Part shown: positions 15,216 through 23,654 of the stretch, one piece after another | Layout: the number at the start of each line of letters is the position of its first letter | Position numbering within the stretch: the stretch's first letter is position 1 | From: Enterovibrio sp042096095 | Lineage (GTDB): Bacteria > Pseudomonadota > Gammaproteobacteria > Enterobacterales > Vibrionaceae | DNA length: 36,134 nucleotides | Assembly (NCBI GenBank): GCA_042096095.1 | Contig: JBELME010000011.1 | Span: 1 to 36,134, forward strand | Direction of reading: 5' to 3' | The notes under the pieces: generated by a model | The model's input: only the letters and a program-made list of their open reading frames with translations | The model's database searches: none | Told to the model about the DNA's origin: nothing | Position numbers and translations under genes: made by a program

Positions 15216-17674
15216 TGATGAAAATGTTGAAATTAGACGGCGAATGGCAACTCACCTCTTTAATGGATGCCTTTATTGTTGCGCCTATTATGTTGCCTGG
15301 TGATGTGCATAGTGCTTTGCTTGCTGCGGACATTATTCCTGACCCTTATCTTGGCTGTAATGAAACCAAGGTGCAGTGGGTTGGCGTGCATGATTGGGTG
15401 CTTGAGAAAACCTTCACCGCCGATGCCAACCTTCTGAATGCAAAGGCTGTTGACCTTATCTTGAGCATGGTCGATACCATGGCTGAGATTGTACTTAATG
15501 GTGAAACCATCTTGCTGTGTAGCAACATGTTCCGCCATTACCGCCGCGATGTTCGTCCGTACTTATGCGACGGCGAAAACACGCTGAAAATCACGCTTAA
15601 ACGCGCAGACATTGAAGCCAAAGCACGCGCAGAGCGTTTGCCTTTCCCTGTGCCTTGGGCGGTGGGAAACAACCAAATTCCACACATGAACACCTTACGC
15701 AAAACGCAGTGCCACTCAGGGTGGGACTGGGGTATTTGCTTATTGGTGAGTGGTATTTACGACAGCATTCGTTTGCAACCTGTGTCTGAAGTGCGCCTTC
15801 AGCAGGTGCGTTCAGCACAACAATGGCACAGTGATGGCAGTTGTGATGTCACGGCCATCATTTCCGCAGAACAGATCAGCCCTGATACTGACGCTCAGAT
15901 TGAATGTTGCTTGGTGAGCCCTGATGGCGAGCGCATGTCGCAATCTATCGCGTTGAGCGGCATGGAGGCGGAATGTTGTTTTCGCGTGACGCAGCCTAAA
16001 CGCTGGTGGCCTGCAGGGTACGGTGAGCAACCTCTGTATACCTTGACGGTGATGACAGACGGTCAAACCATCGAGAAACGTTTGGGGCTTCGCGAATTGT
16101 ATTTGGAAACGGGCGAAGACGACGTGGGTGCGGCGATGACGTTTGTCGTCAATGACAAAGCCATCATGGTAAAAGGCGCGAACTGGATCCCGTTGGATGC
16201 AATGCCTGGCAAGCAAACGCCTGATCATTACCGCCGCTTGTTGGAAGATGCGAAAGCCGCGAACATGAACATGATCCGTGTTTGGGGTGGCGGCATGTAT
16301 GAGCGCGATACCTTCTATGATCTGTGTGACGAGCTAGGTCTGTTGGTGTGGCAAGATTTGATGTTCTCATGCGCCTTGTACCCGTCGACACCTGATTTCA
16401 TTCGCGACGTAGAGCAAGAGATCACGGAACAAGTTCGCCGTCTGAGCGATCACCCGTCATTGGCGTTGTGGTGCGGTGACAACGAGGTGATTGGTGCAAT
16501 CAATTGGTACCCTGAATCTCGTGCGAATCGCGAAAAATACGTGGTGAATTACGATCGTTTAAGCCGTGTTTTGCAAGAAGTGGTTGAGCGCGAAGACACC
16601 AGCCGCCGTTTCTGGGCGAGCTCGCCATGTAATGGTGAGTTGGACTTTGGTGATGCGTGGCATGACGACAACAAAGGTGACATGCACTTTTGGGATGTGT
16701 GGCATTCCGGCAAATCCTTCGATGCCTACAGCAGCATTAAGCCGCGTTTTTGTAGTGAGTTTGGCTATCAGTCTTGGCCGTCATTACCAACGGTAAAAAC
16801 CTTTGCATCAGAGGAAGAGTGGAACGTTACCTCTCCTACTTTTGAGCAACACCAGAAAAATAGCCGCGGAAATAGCATCATCACTGAAATGTTCACACGC
16901 TATTTCCGTTTCCCTTCTGACTTCTCTCAGATGCTGTATTTAAGTCAGGTTCAACAAGCGCTAGCCATTAAAACGGCGAGCGAATACTGGCGTGCGAATA
17001 AGCCGGTTTGTCGCGGTATCTTGTATTGGCAATTGAATGATTGCTGGCCTGTCAGCTCTTGGTCGAGCATTGAATATACAGGGCGTTGGAAGCAGTTGCA
17101 TTACCATGCCAAACGCTTCTTCGCGCAGCAATTGGCGGTGTTTGTGGATGAAGAAAACACGCTGCGATTGAATGTGATTAATGATGAACACCGTTGCTTG
17201 GCAGCAAAAGGCCAAGTGACTTGGTATGACTGGCACGGCGAAGTGATCGACACATGGCCGATTGAGAGCATGTTGGGTGAAGACGATAACCAAGTGGTAT
17301 GGCAGTGCGACCGCAACGTGATTAACGAGCGCAAGCACGAAGGTTTCTTCCATGCGGTTGTTGAGTGTGATGGTCAAACCTTTACCAACACGTGGTTTGA
17401 CGATGCATACAAGCGCCTGCCATTGCCTAAAGCGAACATCGAAACCAAGGTGGAAGAGGTGGATGGTCGTGTGATGGTGACCTTGAGTGCCGACAAACCA
17501 GCCTTCTTTGTTCATCCTGAATTTGATGGCGAAGGCGGTGATACCGGACGTTTTGATGACTCAAGCGTTACCTTGTTGCCCTCTCAGCCTATTACCTTGG
17601 AATACACGGGGAATACATCCACTGAACAGGTGAAAGCAGGATTAACGGTGTACCACTTAGCGGCGAGTTACTGA
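15215..17674 (+). CDS. GH2 beta-mannosidase
   Basis: An 819-residue intracellular glycoside hydrolase of family 2. Order of domains: jelly-roll sugar-binding domain (about 1-190; GEWQL, then PGDVHSALLAA), immunoglobulin-like domain (about 190-290), TIM barrel (about 300-620) and C-terminal beta domains. The acid/base glutamate is Glu424 in LWCGDNEVIGAINW and the nucleophile Glu515 in RFCSEFGYQSWPS. NMIRVWGGGMYE is the beta-mannosidase version of the barrel motif. No signal peptide, so it acts on imported sugar. Start: the ATG at 15215 overlaps the EIIB stop (TAATG); another ATG follows immediately. Substrate likely Man-beta-linked disaccharides, possibly phosphorylated by the PTS. Confidence 0.9.
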   Translation: MMKMLKLDGEWQLTSLMDAFIVAPIMLPGDVHSALLAADIIPDPYLGCNETKVQWVGVHDWVLEKTFTADANLLNAKAVDLILSMVDTMAEIVLNGETILLCSNMFRHYRRDVRPYLCDGENTLKITLKRADIEAKARAERLPFPVPWAVGNNQIPHMNTLRKTQCHSGWDWGICLLVSGIYDSIRLQPVSEVRLQQVRSAQQWHSDGSCDVTAIISAEQISPDTDAQIECCLVSPDGERMSQSIALSGMEAECCFRVTQPKRWWPAGYGEQPLYTLTVMTDGQTIEKRLGLRELYLETGEDDVGAAMTFVVNDKAIMVKGANWIPLDAMPGKQTPDHYRRLLEDAKAANMNMIRVWGGGMYERDTFYDLCDELGLLVWQDLMFSCALYPSTPDFIRDVEQEITEQVRRLSDHPSLALWCGDNEVIGAINWYPESRANREKYVVNYDRLSRVLQEVVEREDTSRRFWASSPCNGELDFGDAWHDDNKGDMHFWDVWHSGKSFDAYSSIKPRFCSEFGYQSWPSLPTVKTFASEEEWNVTSPTFEQHQKNSRGNSIITEMFTRYFRFPSDFSQMLYLSQVQQALAIKTASEYWRANKPVCRGILYWQLNDCWPVSSWSSIEYTGRWKQLHYHAKRFFAQQLAVFVDEENTLRLNVINDEHRCLAAKGQVTWYDWHGEVIDTWPIESMLGEDDNQVVWQCDRNVINERKHEGFFHAVVECDGQTFTNTWFDDAYKRLPLPKANIETKVEEVDGRVMVTLSADKPAFFVHPEFDGEGGDTGRFDDSSVTLLPSQPITLEYTGNTSTEQVKAGLTVYHLAASY

Positions 17675-17686
17675 GTTAATTTGATA

Positions 17687-17715
17687 GCAAAAAGCCCTCT
17701 TCGGAGGGCTTTTTC
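17687..17715. terminator. Bidirectional terminator between the two halves of the mannoside locus
   Basis: Stem AAAAAGCCCTC/GAGGGCTTTTT with a TTCG loop. The A and T tracts on both sides allow it to end the beta-mannosidase transcript and the convergent PTS-mannosidase-rpiR transcript. Confidence 0.9.
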
Positions 17716-17806
17716 GTTATTGGTGAAAAAGACGCTGGCTAAACAGAGATTGGGGTAAACAGACGTTGGAGAAATAGACGCAGAGGAAGCCGACGTTCGA
17801 GGCGAA

Positions 17807-18610
17807 TTATTTTCCGAATGGCGCTTCGGTCGACACCCAGTTTTTGATGGTCTCTCGGTCAAGCGATACGTAGTGATAGTAAAGGTGGTCGATGGCCATC
17901 AGCATAGGCAGTTGCGCCGAAATCATCCCTGTGCGCTCTTCACCATTTAGCGAGGCGGTAAGCAGGGTGGCTGTGGCAGATTGAGACATCTTTGATTTAG
18001 GGTTCGCCGAAATTAAATAGGTTTCGATACCGCGGCGAGTCAGGCTTTTCACGACCTTGGCCATGTCATCATTCTGCGCATTCAAACTCAGTACGATGAC
18101 AAGGTTATCGGTCGTCAGAATGTCTTGGTACATCTGCATCGAGTTTGTGTCTTGCACCACTTCGACGAACTTGCCGAGTCGCCCAAAGCGGAACTTAAAG
18201 TCCGCCCCCGCGAGTGCACTGAACCCGGTGCCGAACACATGGATAATTTGATGCCTTGCAATGGCGTGGGTGATTTGGTCGATAACGTCGGTATCAAGGC
18301 AGTGTTTTAGCTGCTGTAAAACATCGAAATAATCTTGCTGCAGCCCATCATTCTCCGGTTTGGTGAGGGGGGTCGCGCTATCCAACTGCTCTTGATAGAG
18401 AAAGAGAAATTCTTTGAGGTTATTCAGGCCAATCTTTTGGCAAAATCGCGTGATAGAGGCGGTGGAGACACCAATGTCCGTCGCCAGTTCTTCAATGGTT
18501 TTGACAGGACGACGTGCGAGAAAATAATCCGCAATCTTGTTGTCGGTAGTGGTGAATTTGCTCCGTGCATATTCAAACAGCAATCCAATATCTGTGTTCA
18601 TCAGTACCAT
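17807..18610 (-). CDS. MurR/RpiR family regulator
   Basis: A 267-residue protein with the two domains of this family: an N-terminal HTH_6 (about residues 5-75; helix-turn-helix in ATDIGVSTASITRFCQKIG) and a C-terminal SIS phosphosugar-binding domain (about 105-240; HVFGTGFSALAGADFKFRFG). Such regulators sense phosphosugars produced by their own pathway. It is the last gene of the EIIBC-EIIA-mannosidase transcript, 45 bases after the GH38 gene, which points to local control by mannose-6-phosphate or a phosphorylated disaccharide. The start could be the ATG at 18610 or the one at 18601; neither has a strong ribosome site. Confidence 0.9.
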   Translation of the reverse strand: MVLMNTDIGLLFEYARSKFTTTDNKIADYFLARRPVKTIEELATDIGVSTASITRFCQKIGLNNLKEFLFLYQEQLDSATPLTKPENDGLQQDYFDVLQQLKHCLDTDVIDQITHAIARHQIIHVFGTGFSALAGADFKFRFGRLGKFVEVVQDTNSMQMYQDILTTDNLVIVLSLNAQNDDMAKVVKSLTRRGIETYLISANPKSKMSQSATATLLTASLNGEERTGMISAQLPMLMAIDHLYYHYVSLDRETIKNWVSTEAPFGK

Positions 18611-18623
18611 AGGCCATCAATCA

Positions 18624-18647
18624 TTCGCCCCACTACCGTAGGGCGAA
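18624..18647 (-). other. Intercistronic hairpin between the GH38 and rpiR genes
   Basis: TTCGCCC/GGGCGAA around a 10-base loop, filling most of the 45-base gap between the two genes. No T tract follows, so it is more likely an RNA-stability or partial-read-through element than a terminator. Confidence 0.45.
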
Positions 18648-18655
18648 CGCTCCTC

Positions 18656-21319
18656 TTAATCAAGCGTGATCTTAATGGTGCGGATTTGCTTCGCACGGAA
18701 GTCGCCAAGTTGAATCACATCGCCAGCAACCACCAAGGTATTGAGGGTGTCGAACATCAGGTTGGTTTCTGCAGCGTGTTTGATTGCTGCATGTTTCACA
18801 GAGAGTGAACCTGCGTTTTCGATGCTGTACTCCGATGGATTAAACAGACGCACATGCAGGGCGTTGTTGTCGAACTGCACGCTGCTACAAACAAGCTGCG
18901 GCGCATCCAGCGTAAACAAACTGTCGCTATCATTTACCGCGCGATCGAGCGGATGCATGACGAAATACTTCAAGGTATTGGTGAATTGATTGAGCGTTTG
19001 TGCCTGATAGTAAGGCGTGTTCACACTCCACGCTTGCCATTGCTGCACGGCGGCGGCTGGCGAGAACTTTTGATCGATGTGTAGACCAAGCGTGGTGTGC
19101 TGGTGGCCTTTCATTTGGCTATCAGGCGTGGGGATGTATTTAAACTGCTGGCCTGATGCAATCCCAGGGCGACGAAGAAGGTCAGGCTTGCCCAGCCAAC
19201 CAACACTGCGGAAAAGCGTAAGGGCGAGGGTGCCGCTTGGCTGTTCCGCGTTCTCGATAAGCACTTCATACTCTTTAATGCCTTGGGCGAACACGGTCAA
19301 GCTGGCTTGCTCATCGTGCAGGTTGGCGTAGTTGATCATCGGGTAAATCCCGCAAGGCTCTTCTTTCCAGCCGCGCTCGCGCCAATCCGCCAATTGCGTT
19401 TGGAACAATGGGCGACGCGCAAAACCAAATGGCGTATCCGCAATGCTTTCTTTCGCTTTTATCGGGCTGTTAATGACCAACTGTAAGCGATGATCGTCGG
19501 CTTGATTGTCGATGACAATATCGATCTGCAAGGGTTGCTCATCATTGGTGAGCGTCACGTTCACTGTGTATTCGCAAACGGTGTCTCGGAAACCCTGAGC
19601 GCGAGCTTCTAAGTTTTCTGGTAGCAACCATGTGCCTTTCAAGGTCATTTGTTGTTTACATTGACCGGATTGTGTCGTGCATTCCGCGTGACTGAATGAC
19701 AAGGTGATCACCCAATCATTTTCAGGTGGCGAGTAGTCGTAGGTATCGCCATCATCGCCGCTATCACGCAACGTGAAGGCTTGCGGCCAATGCTGACCTG
19801 TTTGCTTGTCAGTAAGGTTCAATTCGCCGTTTTGATAGTCGAGACGGTAACGATCATTCTCGATGCATTTTCCAAGCACGGTGGGTAACACTTGCGCGTC
19901 TTTTTCGAGCACTTCTTGAATGATGAGAGACGTAAAACCTAATGTGGGAAGCGCATGTTGAACGGCGATGTCAGTTTGGTAGTAGTAGCCATTCGGATCA
20001 TTGTCTTCGGGATTGCGTTGGATGCTGCCGTTGTAGTGTTGGGTTTGTGCGACTACATCAAATTCCACGTTCTCACCCGCTAAGGTGCTTAGAGTGAAAT
20101 GCGGTGCCTTGGTTGAAAGTGTGATGTCTTGAACCTGATTACGGGCAACGGGCAAGGTATTGAACAGCGTCAGGCGCGCGCCGTTGTCGAGCTTTGGCTG
20201 AGAATCCGCAAGTTTACGCACTAAGTAATCTCTAGCTGCACTTGATGTTTGATCAACCTGTTCAAAACGCTCAACGATGATCTTGTTGGTTTTGTCTGTG
20301 TTGCAACCGCCGGCACTGTCATGGGCGTGGTTGCGCGTCATGGTGCGCCAAAGGTTATTTATCAGTTCAGGCTGATAGCCGATACCATAACGGGTGGCGA
20401 GCGCCATAAGGGGCTCAAGCTCAAGCGTGATGCGTCGCTCTAGCATATCGTTCAGGCGCTTGTGATCGGCGCGTGACGAGTAAATGGAACGGTGGATTTT
20501 CGATACTTGCCCATCGATCATCTCGCCACTCAGCGTGTCCACTGGTAGGTCTTTTACGTTAAGCGAGGCAAACAGCGTGTCGTAGCTGCTTTCGATCAGT
20601 TGGCTATCGATGTTGGCGTCTGCCAGCTTTTGATTAAACAGCGCAATTCGCTCTTTGACGTTTCGATCGACAAAGCGTTGGTCGCCGCCCAGCGGCAGGG
20701 CAACGTGATCGCTAAGGCAGTCTTTTTCAACTTGCTGGGTCAGTGAAATAGCATCGTCAGAGTAGATCAGTTGTCCGCCCACGTAATAGCCATCTTTGAT
20801 GTTGTAGAAAAGCACGTGGCTACCATCTTCACTTTGCCATTGACCTTCTCGGTGCGGATAAACGTCCGTAGACAGTCCACGCCAAAAAACTGTTTTATCA
20901 ATGCCGACGCCGTTATAGATTTTTGGCATGTCCATGCTTTGACCAAAAGCGTCCGGCACATAGCCCAGCATTTCGCAGCCACCGAGTGATTCACCAAGAC
21001 GAATACCCAGCTGCAGGTTTCGGATGATGGACTCACCCGAAATGATCAGTTGATCGGTTTGGCTATACCAAGGGCCGATCTTTAGTTTTCCGCTTTCGAC
21101 CAAATGACAAAAACGTTCTTTGTGTTGCGGGCAGGCCGACAAATAATCCTCTACGATGCTCAGTTGTCCATCCAAGTAGTAGTTATCTACTTCGCCCTTA
21201 TCGAGCGCGTCCATCACTTCTTCGAGGTGATAGATCAATTGAATGAGCGATTCATGAGCGGAGAAGTACCACTCAAAATCCCAATGGGTATGGGAGATAA
21301 CATGTAGTTGTTTTTTCAT
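18656..21319 (-). CDS. mngB: GH38 alpha-mannosidase, MngB-like
   Basis: An 887-residue family-38 glycoside hydrolase, close in length to E. coli MngB (877), which hydrolyses the 6-phosphorylated 2-O-alpha-mannosyl-glycerate delivered by its PTS. The zinc-binding start HVISHTHWDFEW (His12, Asp14), the nucleophile Asp123 in GYVPDAFGQSMDMP, and NHAHDSAGGCNTDKT near residue 330 are clear GH38 landmarks; a large beta-rich C-terminal half follows. No signal peptide. It sits between EIIA and rpiR genes in one operon, so the substrate almost surely arrives as a PTS-phosphorylated mannoside. Whether this is mannosylglycerate or another alpha-mannoside cannot be read from sequence. Confidence 0.9.
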   Translation of the reverse strand: MKKQLHVISHTHWDFEWYFSAHESLIQLIYHLEEVMDALDKGEVDNYYLDGQLSIVEDYLSACPQHKERFCHLVESGKLKIGPWYSQTDQLIISGESIIRNLQLGIRLGESLGGCEMLGYVPDAFGQSMDMPKIYNGVGIDKTVFWRGLSTDVYPHREGQWQSEDGSHVLFYNIKDGYYVGGQLIYSDDAISLTQQVEKDCLSDHVALPLGGDQRFVDRNVKERIALFNQKLADANIDSQLIESSYDTLFASLNVKDLPVDTLSGEMIDGQVSKIHRSIYSSRADHKRLNDMLERRITLELEPLMALATRYGIGYQPELINNLWRTMTRNHAHDSAGGCNTDKTNKIIVERFEQVDQTSSAARDYLVRKLADSQPKLDNGARLTLFNTLPVARNQVQDITLSTKAPHFTLSTLAGENVEFDVVAQTQHYNGSIQRNPEDNDPNGYYYQTDIAVQHALPTLGFTSLIIQEVLEKDAQVLPTVLGKCIENDRYRLDYQNGELNLTDKQTGQHWPQAFTLRDSGDDGDTYDYSPPENDWVITLSFSHAECTTQSGQCKQQMTLKGTWLLPENLEARAQGFRDTVCEYTVNVTLTNDEQPLQIDIVIDNQADDHRLQLVINSPIKAKESIADTPFGFARRPLFQTQLADWRERGWKEEPCGIYPMINYANLHDEQASLTVFAQGIKEYEVLIENAEQPSGTLALTLFRSVGWLGKPDLLRRPGIASGQQFKYIPTPDSQMKGHQHTTLGLHIDQKFSPAAAVQQWQAWSVNTPYYQAQTLNQFTNTLKYFVMHPLDRAVNDSDSLFTLDAPQLVCSSVQFDNNALHVRLFNPSEYSIENAGSLSVKHAAIKHAAETNLMFDTLNTLVVAGDVIQLGDFRAKQIRTIKITLD

Positions 21320-21358
21320 AAATCTGTCCGCTTTGGAATGCTATCCGCAGAATGTGAA

Positions 21359-21381
21359 GGTGCGGCTCGGCGAGCGGCACC
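21359..21381 (-). other. Intercistronic hairpin between the EIIA and GH38 genes
   Basis: Arms 21359-21368 and 21372-21381 pair with one mismatch around a 3-base loop, GC-rich, without a T tract, in the 85-base gap. It may protect or separate the upstream PTS message from the mannosidase message. Confidence 0.45.
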
Positions 21382-21404
21382 CTCATGTCATTGGATATGT
21401 AAAC

Positions 21405-21851
21405 TCACGCAATCACGTGTTGAATGGTATCTAAAATGGCTTGCGTGTCGTTCTGTTGTAGCGTGTTTCGAATGTCGGGTTTCATCATGGCGCGCGATAA
21501 TTTCGTCAGCATCATTAAGCTTTCTTCTGCCCCTGATTCTGGAATCGCTAATGACACTGCCGTGGTGACCGGTTCATCGTCCATGGTGTCCCATTCGATA
21601 GGGTTGGCAAAATGCACCACAAAAATCGCCGGTGTTTTCACATGGGAGGATTTGCAGTGTGGTACGGCCATTCCGCCGAGAAACCCCGTGCTGTCATGCG
21701 ACTCACGCGTTTGCAACCCACGAACAAAGCCATCAACGCTGTCGATGTAGCCCAGTTGATGGGCGTGCTCGGCAATAAACTGAAACGCTTGCTGCTGAGA
21801 GGTTGAGTGAGCATCCGTCAGAATATGTTCGACGTTAAAGACGTTATTCAT
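21405..21851 (-). CDS. PTS fructose-type EIIA
   Basis: A 148-residue EIIA of the fructose/mannitol family (PTS_EIIA type 2). The phosphorylated histidine is His65 in GGMAVPHCKSSHV, the standard motif. It accepts phosphate from HPr and passes it to EIIB. It begins five bases after the EIIBC stop codon, so the two are co-translated; in E. coli MngA the same domains are fused in one chain, whereas here EIIA is separate. Confidence 0.92.
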   Translation of the reverse strand: MNNVFNVEHILTDAHSTSQQQAFQFIAEHAHQLGYIDSVDGFVRGLQTRESHDSTGFLGGMAVPHCKSSHVKTPAIFVVHFANPIEWDTMDDEPVTTAVSLAIPESGAEESLMMLTKLSRAMMKPDIRNTLQQNDTQAILDTIQHVIA

Positions 21852-21856
21852 GAGGT

Positions 21857-23419
21857 TTATCCATTCGCTGCTGTTGAGGTGGCAACAGCGGGTGTGGCTG
21901 TTTCTGGCTGCATGGTGTTTGATGTTGTGCCCGCTTCGTTTGCATCAGCGACTGGCTGTTTAGAAGGGCGTCGCCAGAATCCGATAATCATGGCGGTGGT
22001 TGCGATACCCGCGAAGGTACAAGCAATCCACGTCACGAAAGGAATCGGCTGCTCGATGTAACCGATGAACGTACCCAACGGAGAACCGATACCGCCGTAG
22101 AATTTCACGTCCAAGTAACCCACAAGGCCACCGGCTAGGGCTGAGCCTGCCACGCTGGCGGTGATGATTTGAACAGGGTTTGCCGCAGCAAACGGAATAG
22201 CACCTTCAGTTACCCCAACAATACCCATACCGAACGCAGAGTTTGCAGAAACTTTTTCAGTGTCTGTGAAGCGGTTTTTAAACAGTTTTGATGCTAAGAA
22301 GATACCCAGTGGCGCGACAGAAATAGCCGCTTGCGCTGCGGTGCCTGGTACAAAGTTAGCGCCTTCAATGCCGTATTTTGCAACGGTGTCTGTCCACACG
22401 GCAGTACCGAAAATCAGTGCCGTTTTGTTGACTGGGCCACCGAAGTCGAAGCCGATCATGGCACCAATAATGGCACCGATAATGAAGGTAGATGCGCCGT
22501 AGGTGTTGGTTAGCCAGTTTAGGCCTTCATAGAGTGCGCTCATTGCGCCCGCGATAGGCTGACCAATGAAATACAGCACCACAACGGTAATGAAGAAGGT
22601 CGCGATCAACGGAATGATCATGATTGGAACAAGGGGTTGAAGCAATTTCGGCCATTTGATTTTCTTGAGTTGCTTCACGAAGTAGCCGACAAGGAAAGCA
22701 ACAAGAATGGCTGACAGGAAGCCGCCACCTGCGTCTGTCCCCAAGAATGCTGGGTCATTCGCCATGTATGCGCCCAACATGGCTGGCGCGATAGCTGGAC
22801 GATCTGCGATGGAGTTTGCAACGAAGCCTGCGAACAATGGAATCATCAGCAGGAAGCCGATTTGACCCACCTTGAACAAGTGCGCCATGAAGTAACCGAG
22901 AGGTTCTGTTTGGTCAAAGCCCCAAGCGACCATGCGGCCTAGGTCATCACGTTGGAAGGCGAAAATGTTCGCGATGGCCAACAACAAACCCGCAGCAATA
23001 ACCATGGGTACCATGTAAGAGATACCGCTCATGATGTGCTGAACAAAACCGTTCTCAGTGGTTTTACCCAAGGTCACGTTACCGACTTTTGTGCCTTTCG
23101 CACCAAAGACAGTCGCGTTTTCTTCGGCTTCTTTGATAAGTGCCATGGCGTCGCGAATCGCGGCTTTTGGACGCGCTTTGTAAACACGTTTCCCTGCAAA
23201 GCGAGCAAGATCAATTTCAATGTCAGAGGCGATGATCACCAGTTCTGCATCGTTAATTTCTTGTTCGGTCAGAACATTCTGCGCGCCGATTGAACCTTGG
23301 GTTTCAACCTTTACAAAAAAATTGTGTTCTTTGCCAGCTTGCTCGAGGGCTTCAGCTGCCATGTAAGTGTGAGCAATACCAGCAGCACAGGCGGTTATCG
23401 CAACAACATTTTTGGTCAT
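21857..23419 (-). CDS. PTS fructose-type EIIBC permease, probably for a mannoside
   Basis: A 520-residue two-domain transporter. EIIB spans about 1-100 with the phosphorylated Cys11 in AITACAAGIAHTYMA. EIIC spans about 125-480 with eight or more membrane segments and the family motif GFDFGGPVNKTA. The last 40 residues are an Ala/Thr/Pro-rich tail of low complexity with no obvious role. It is the first gene of the EIIBC-EIIA-mngB-rpiR operon and reads away from an AraC-type gene across a 235-base regulatory region. Family fructose permeases and MngA share this architecture; the glycosidases downstream argue for a mannose-containing disaccharide or glycoside rather than fructose. Confidence 0.92.
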   Translation of the reverse strand: MTKNVVAITACAAGIAHTYMAAEALEQAGKEHNFFVKVETQGSIGAQNVLTEQEINDAELVIIASDIEIDLARFAGKRVYKARPKAAIRDAMALIKEAEENATVFGAKGTKVGNVTLGKTTENGFVQHIMSGISYMVPMVIAAGLLLAIANIFAFQRDDLGRMVAWGFDQTEPLGYFMAHLFKVGQIGFLLMIPLFAGFVANSIADRPAIAPAMLGAYMANDPAFLGTDAGGGFLSAILVAFLVGYFVKQLKKIKWPKLLQPLVPIMIIPLIATFFITVVVLYFIGQPIAGAMSALYEGLNWLTNTYGASTFIIGAIIGAMIGFDFGGPVNKTALIFGTAVWTDTVAKYGIEGANFVPGTAAQAAISVAPLGIFLASKLFKNRFTDTEKVSANSAFGMGIVGVTEGAIPFAAANPVQIITASVAGSALAGGLVGYLDVKFYGGIGSPLGTFIGYIEQPIPFVTWIACTFAGIATTAMIIGFWRRPSKQPVADANEAGTTSNTMQPETATPAVATSTAANG

Positions 23420-23519
23420 GAGGTTCTCCTTCTACGACCTTCAAATAGGGTTTTGGCAGAAGAATGATGAAAATATTTCCAACTTAAGACTGTGATTGAA
23501 CGCATATTAGTCATTATAT

Positions 23520-23610
23520 TGTAAATATTTACAGTTAAAGGGTGCTATCCATCATGGAAATTTTCTTAAAACACTGTAATTTTTTTCACCGTAAACTGAA
23601 CAGTTAGTGT
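23520..23610. promoter_or_regulatory. Repeated ACAGTTA/GTAAA motifs in the EIIBC-AraC divergent region
   Basis: The region has a perfect 14-bp palindrome TGTAAATATTTACA (23520-23533). Its GTAAA-ACAGTTA segment (23521-23537) recurs as GTAAACTGAACAGTTA (23591-23606), and an inverted ACTGTAA lies at 23573-23579. Direct repeats of 15-20 bases are the usual binding pattern of AraC-type activators, and this is the only intergenic region shared by the operon and its likely regulator. The -35/-10 elements were not resolved. An additional short inverted repeat GTGAA-6-TTCAC lies at 23615-23630. Confidence 0.45.
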
Positions 23611-23654
23611 TCTCGTGAATGTATTTTCACATCCAACAGTGAGAGTGATGCCTA

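Noticed and set aside
23489..23510. CRP site TGTGATTGAACGCATA upstream of the mannoside EIIBC gene
   Set aside because: Only the left half-site is good; the right half GCATA is too far from TCACA to claim, though CRP control would be expected biologically.
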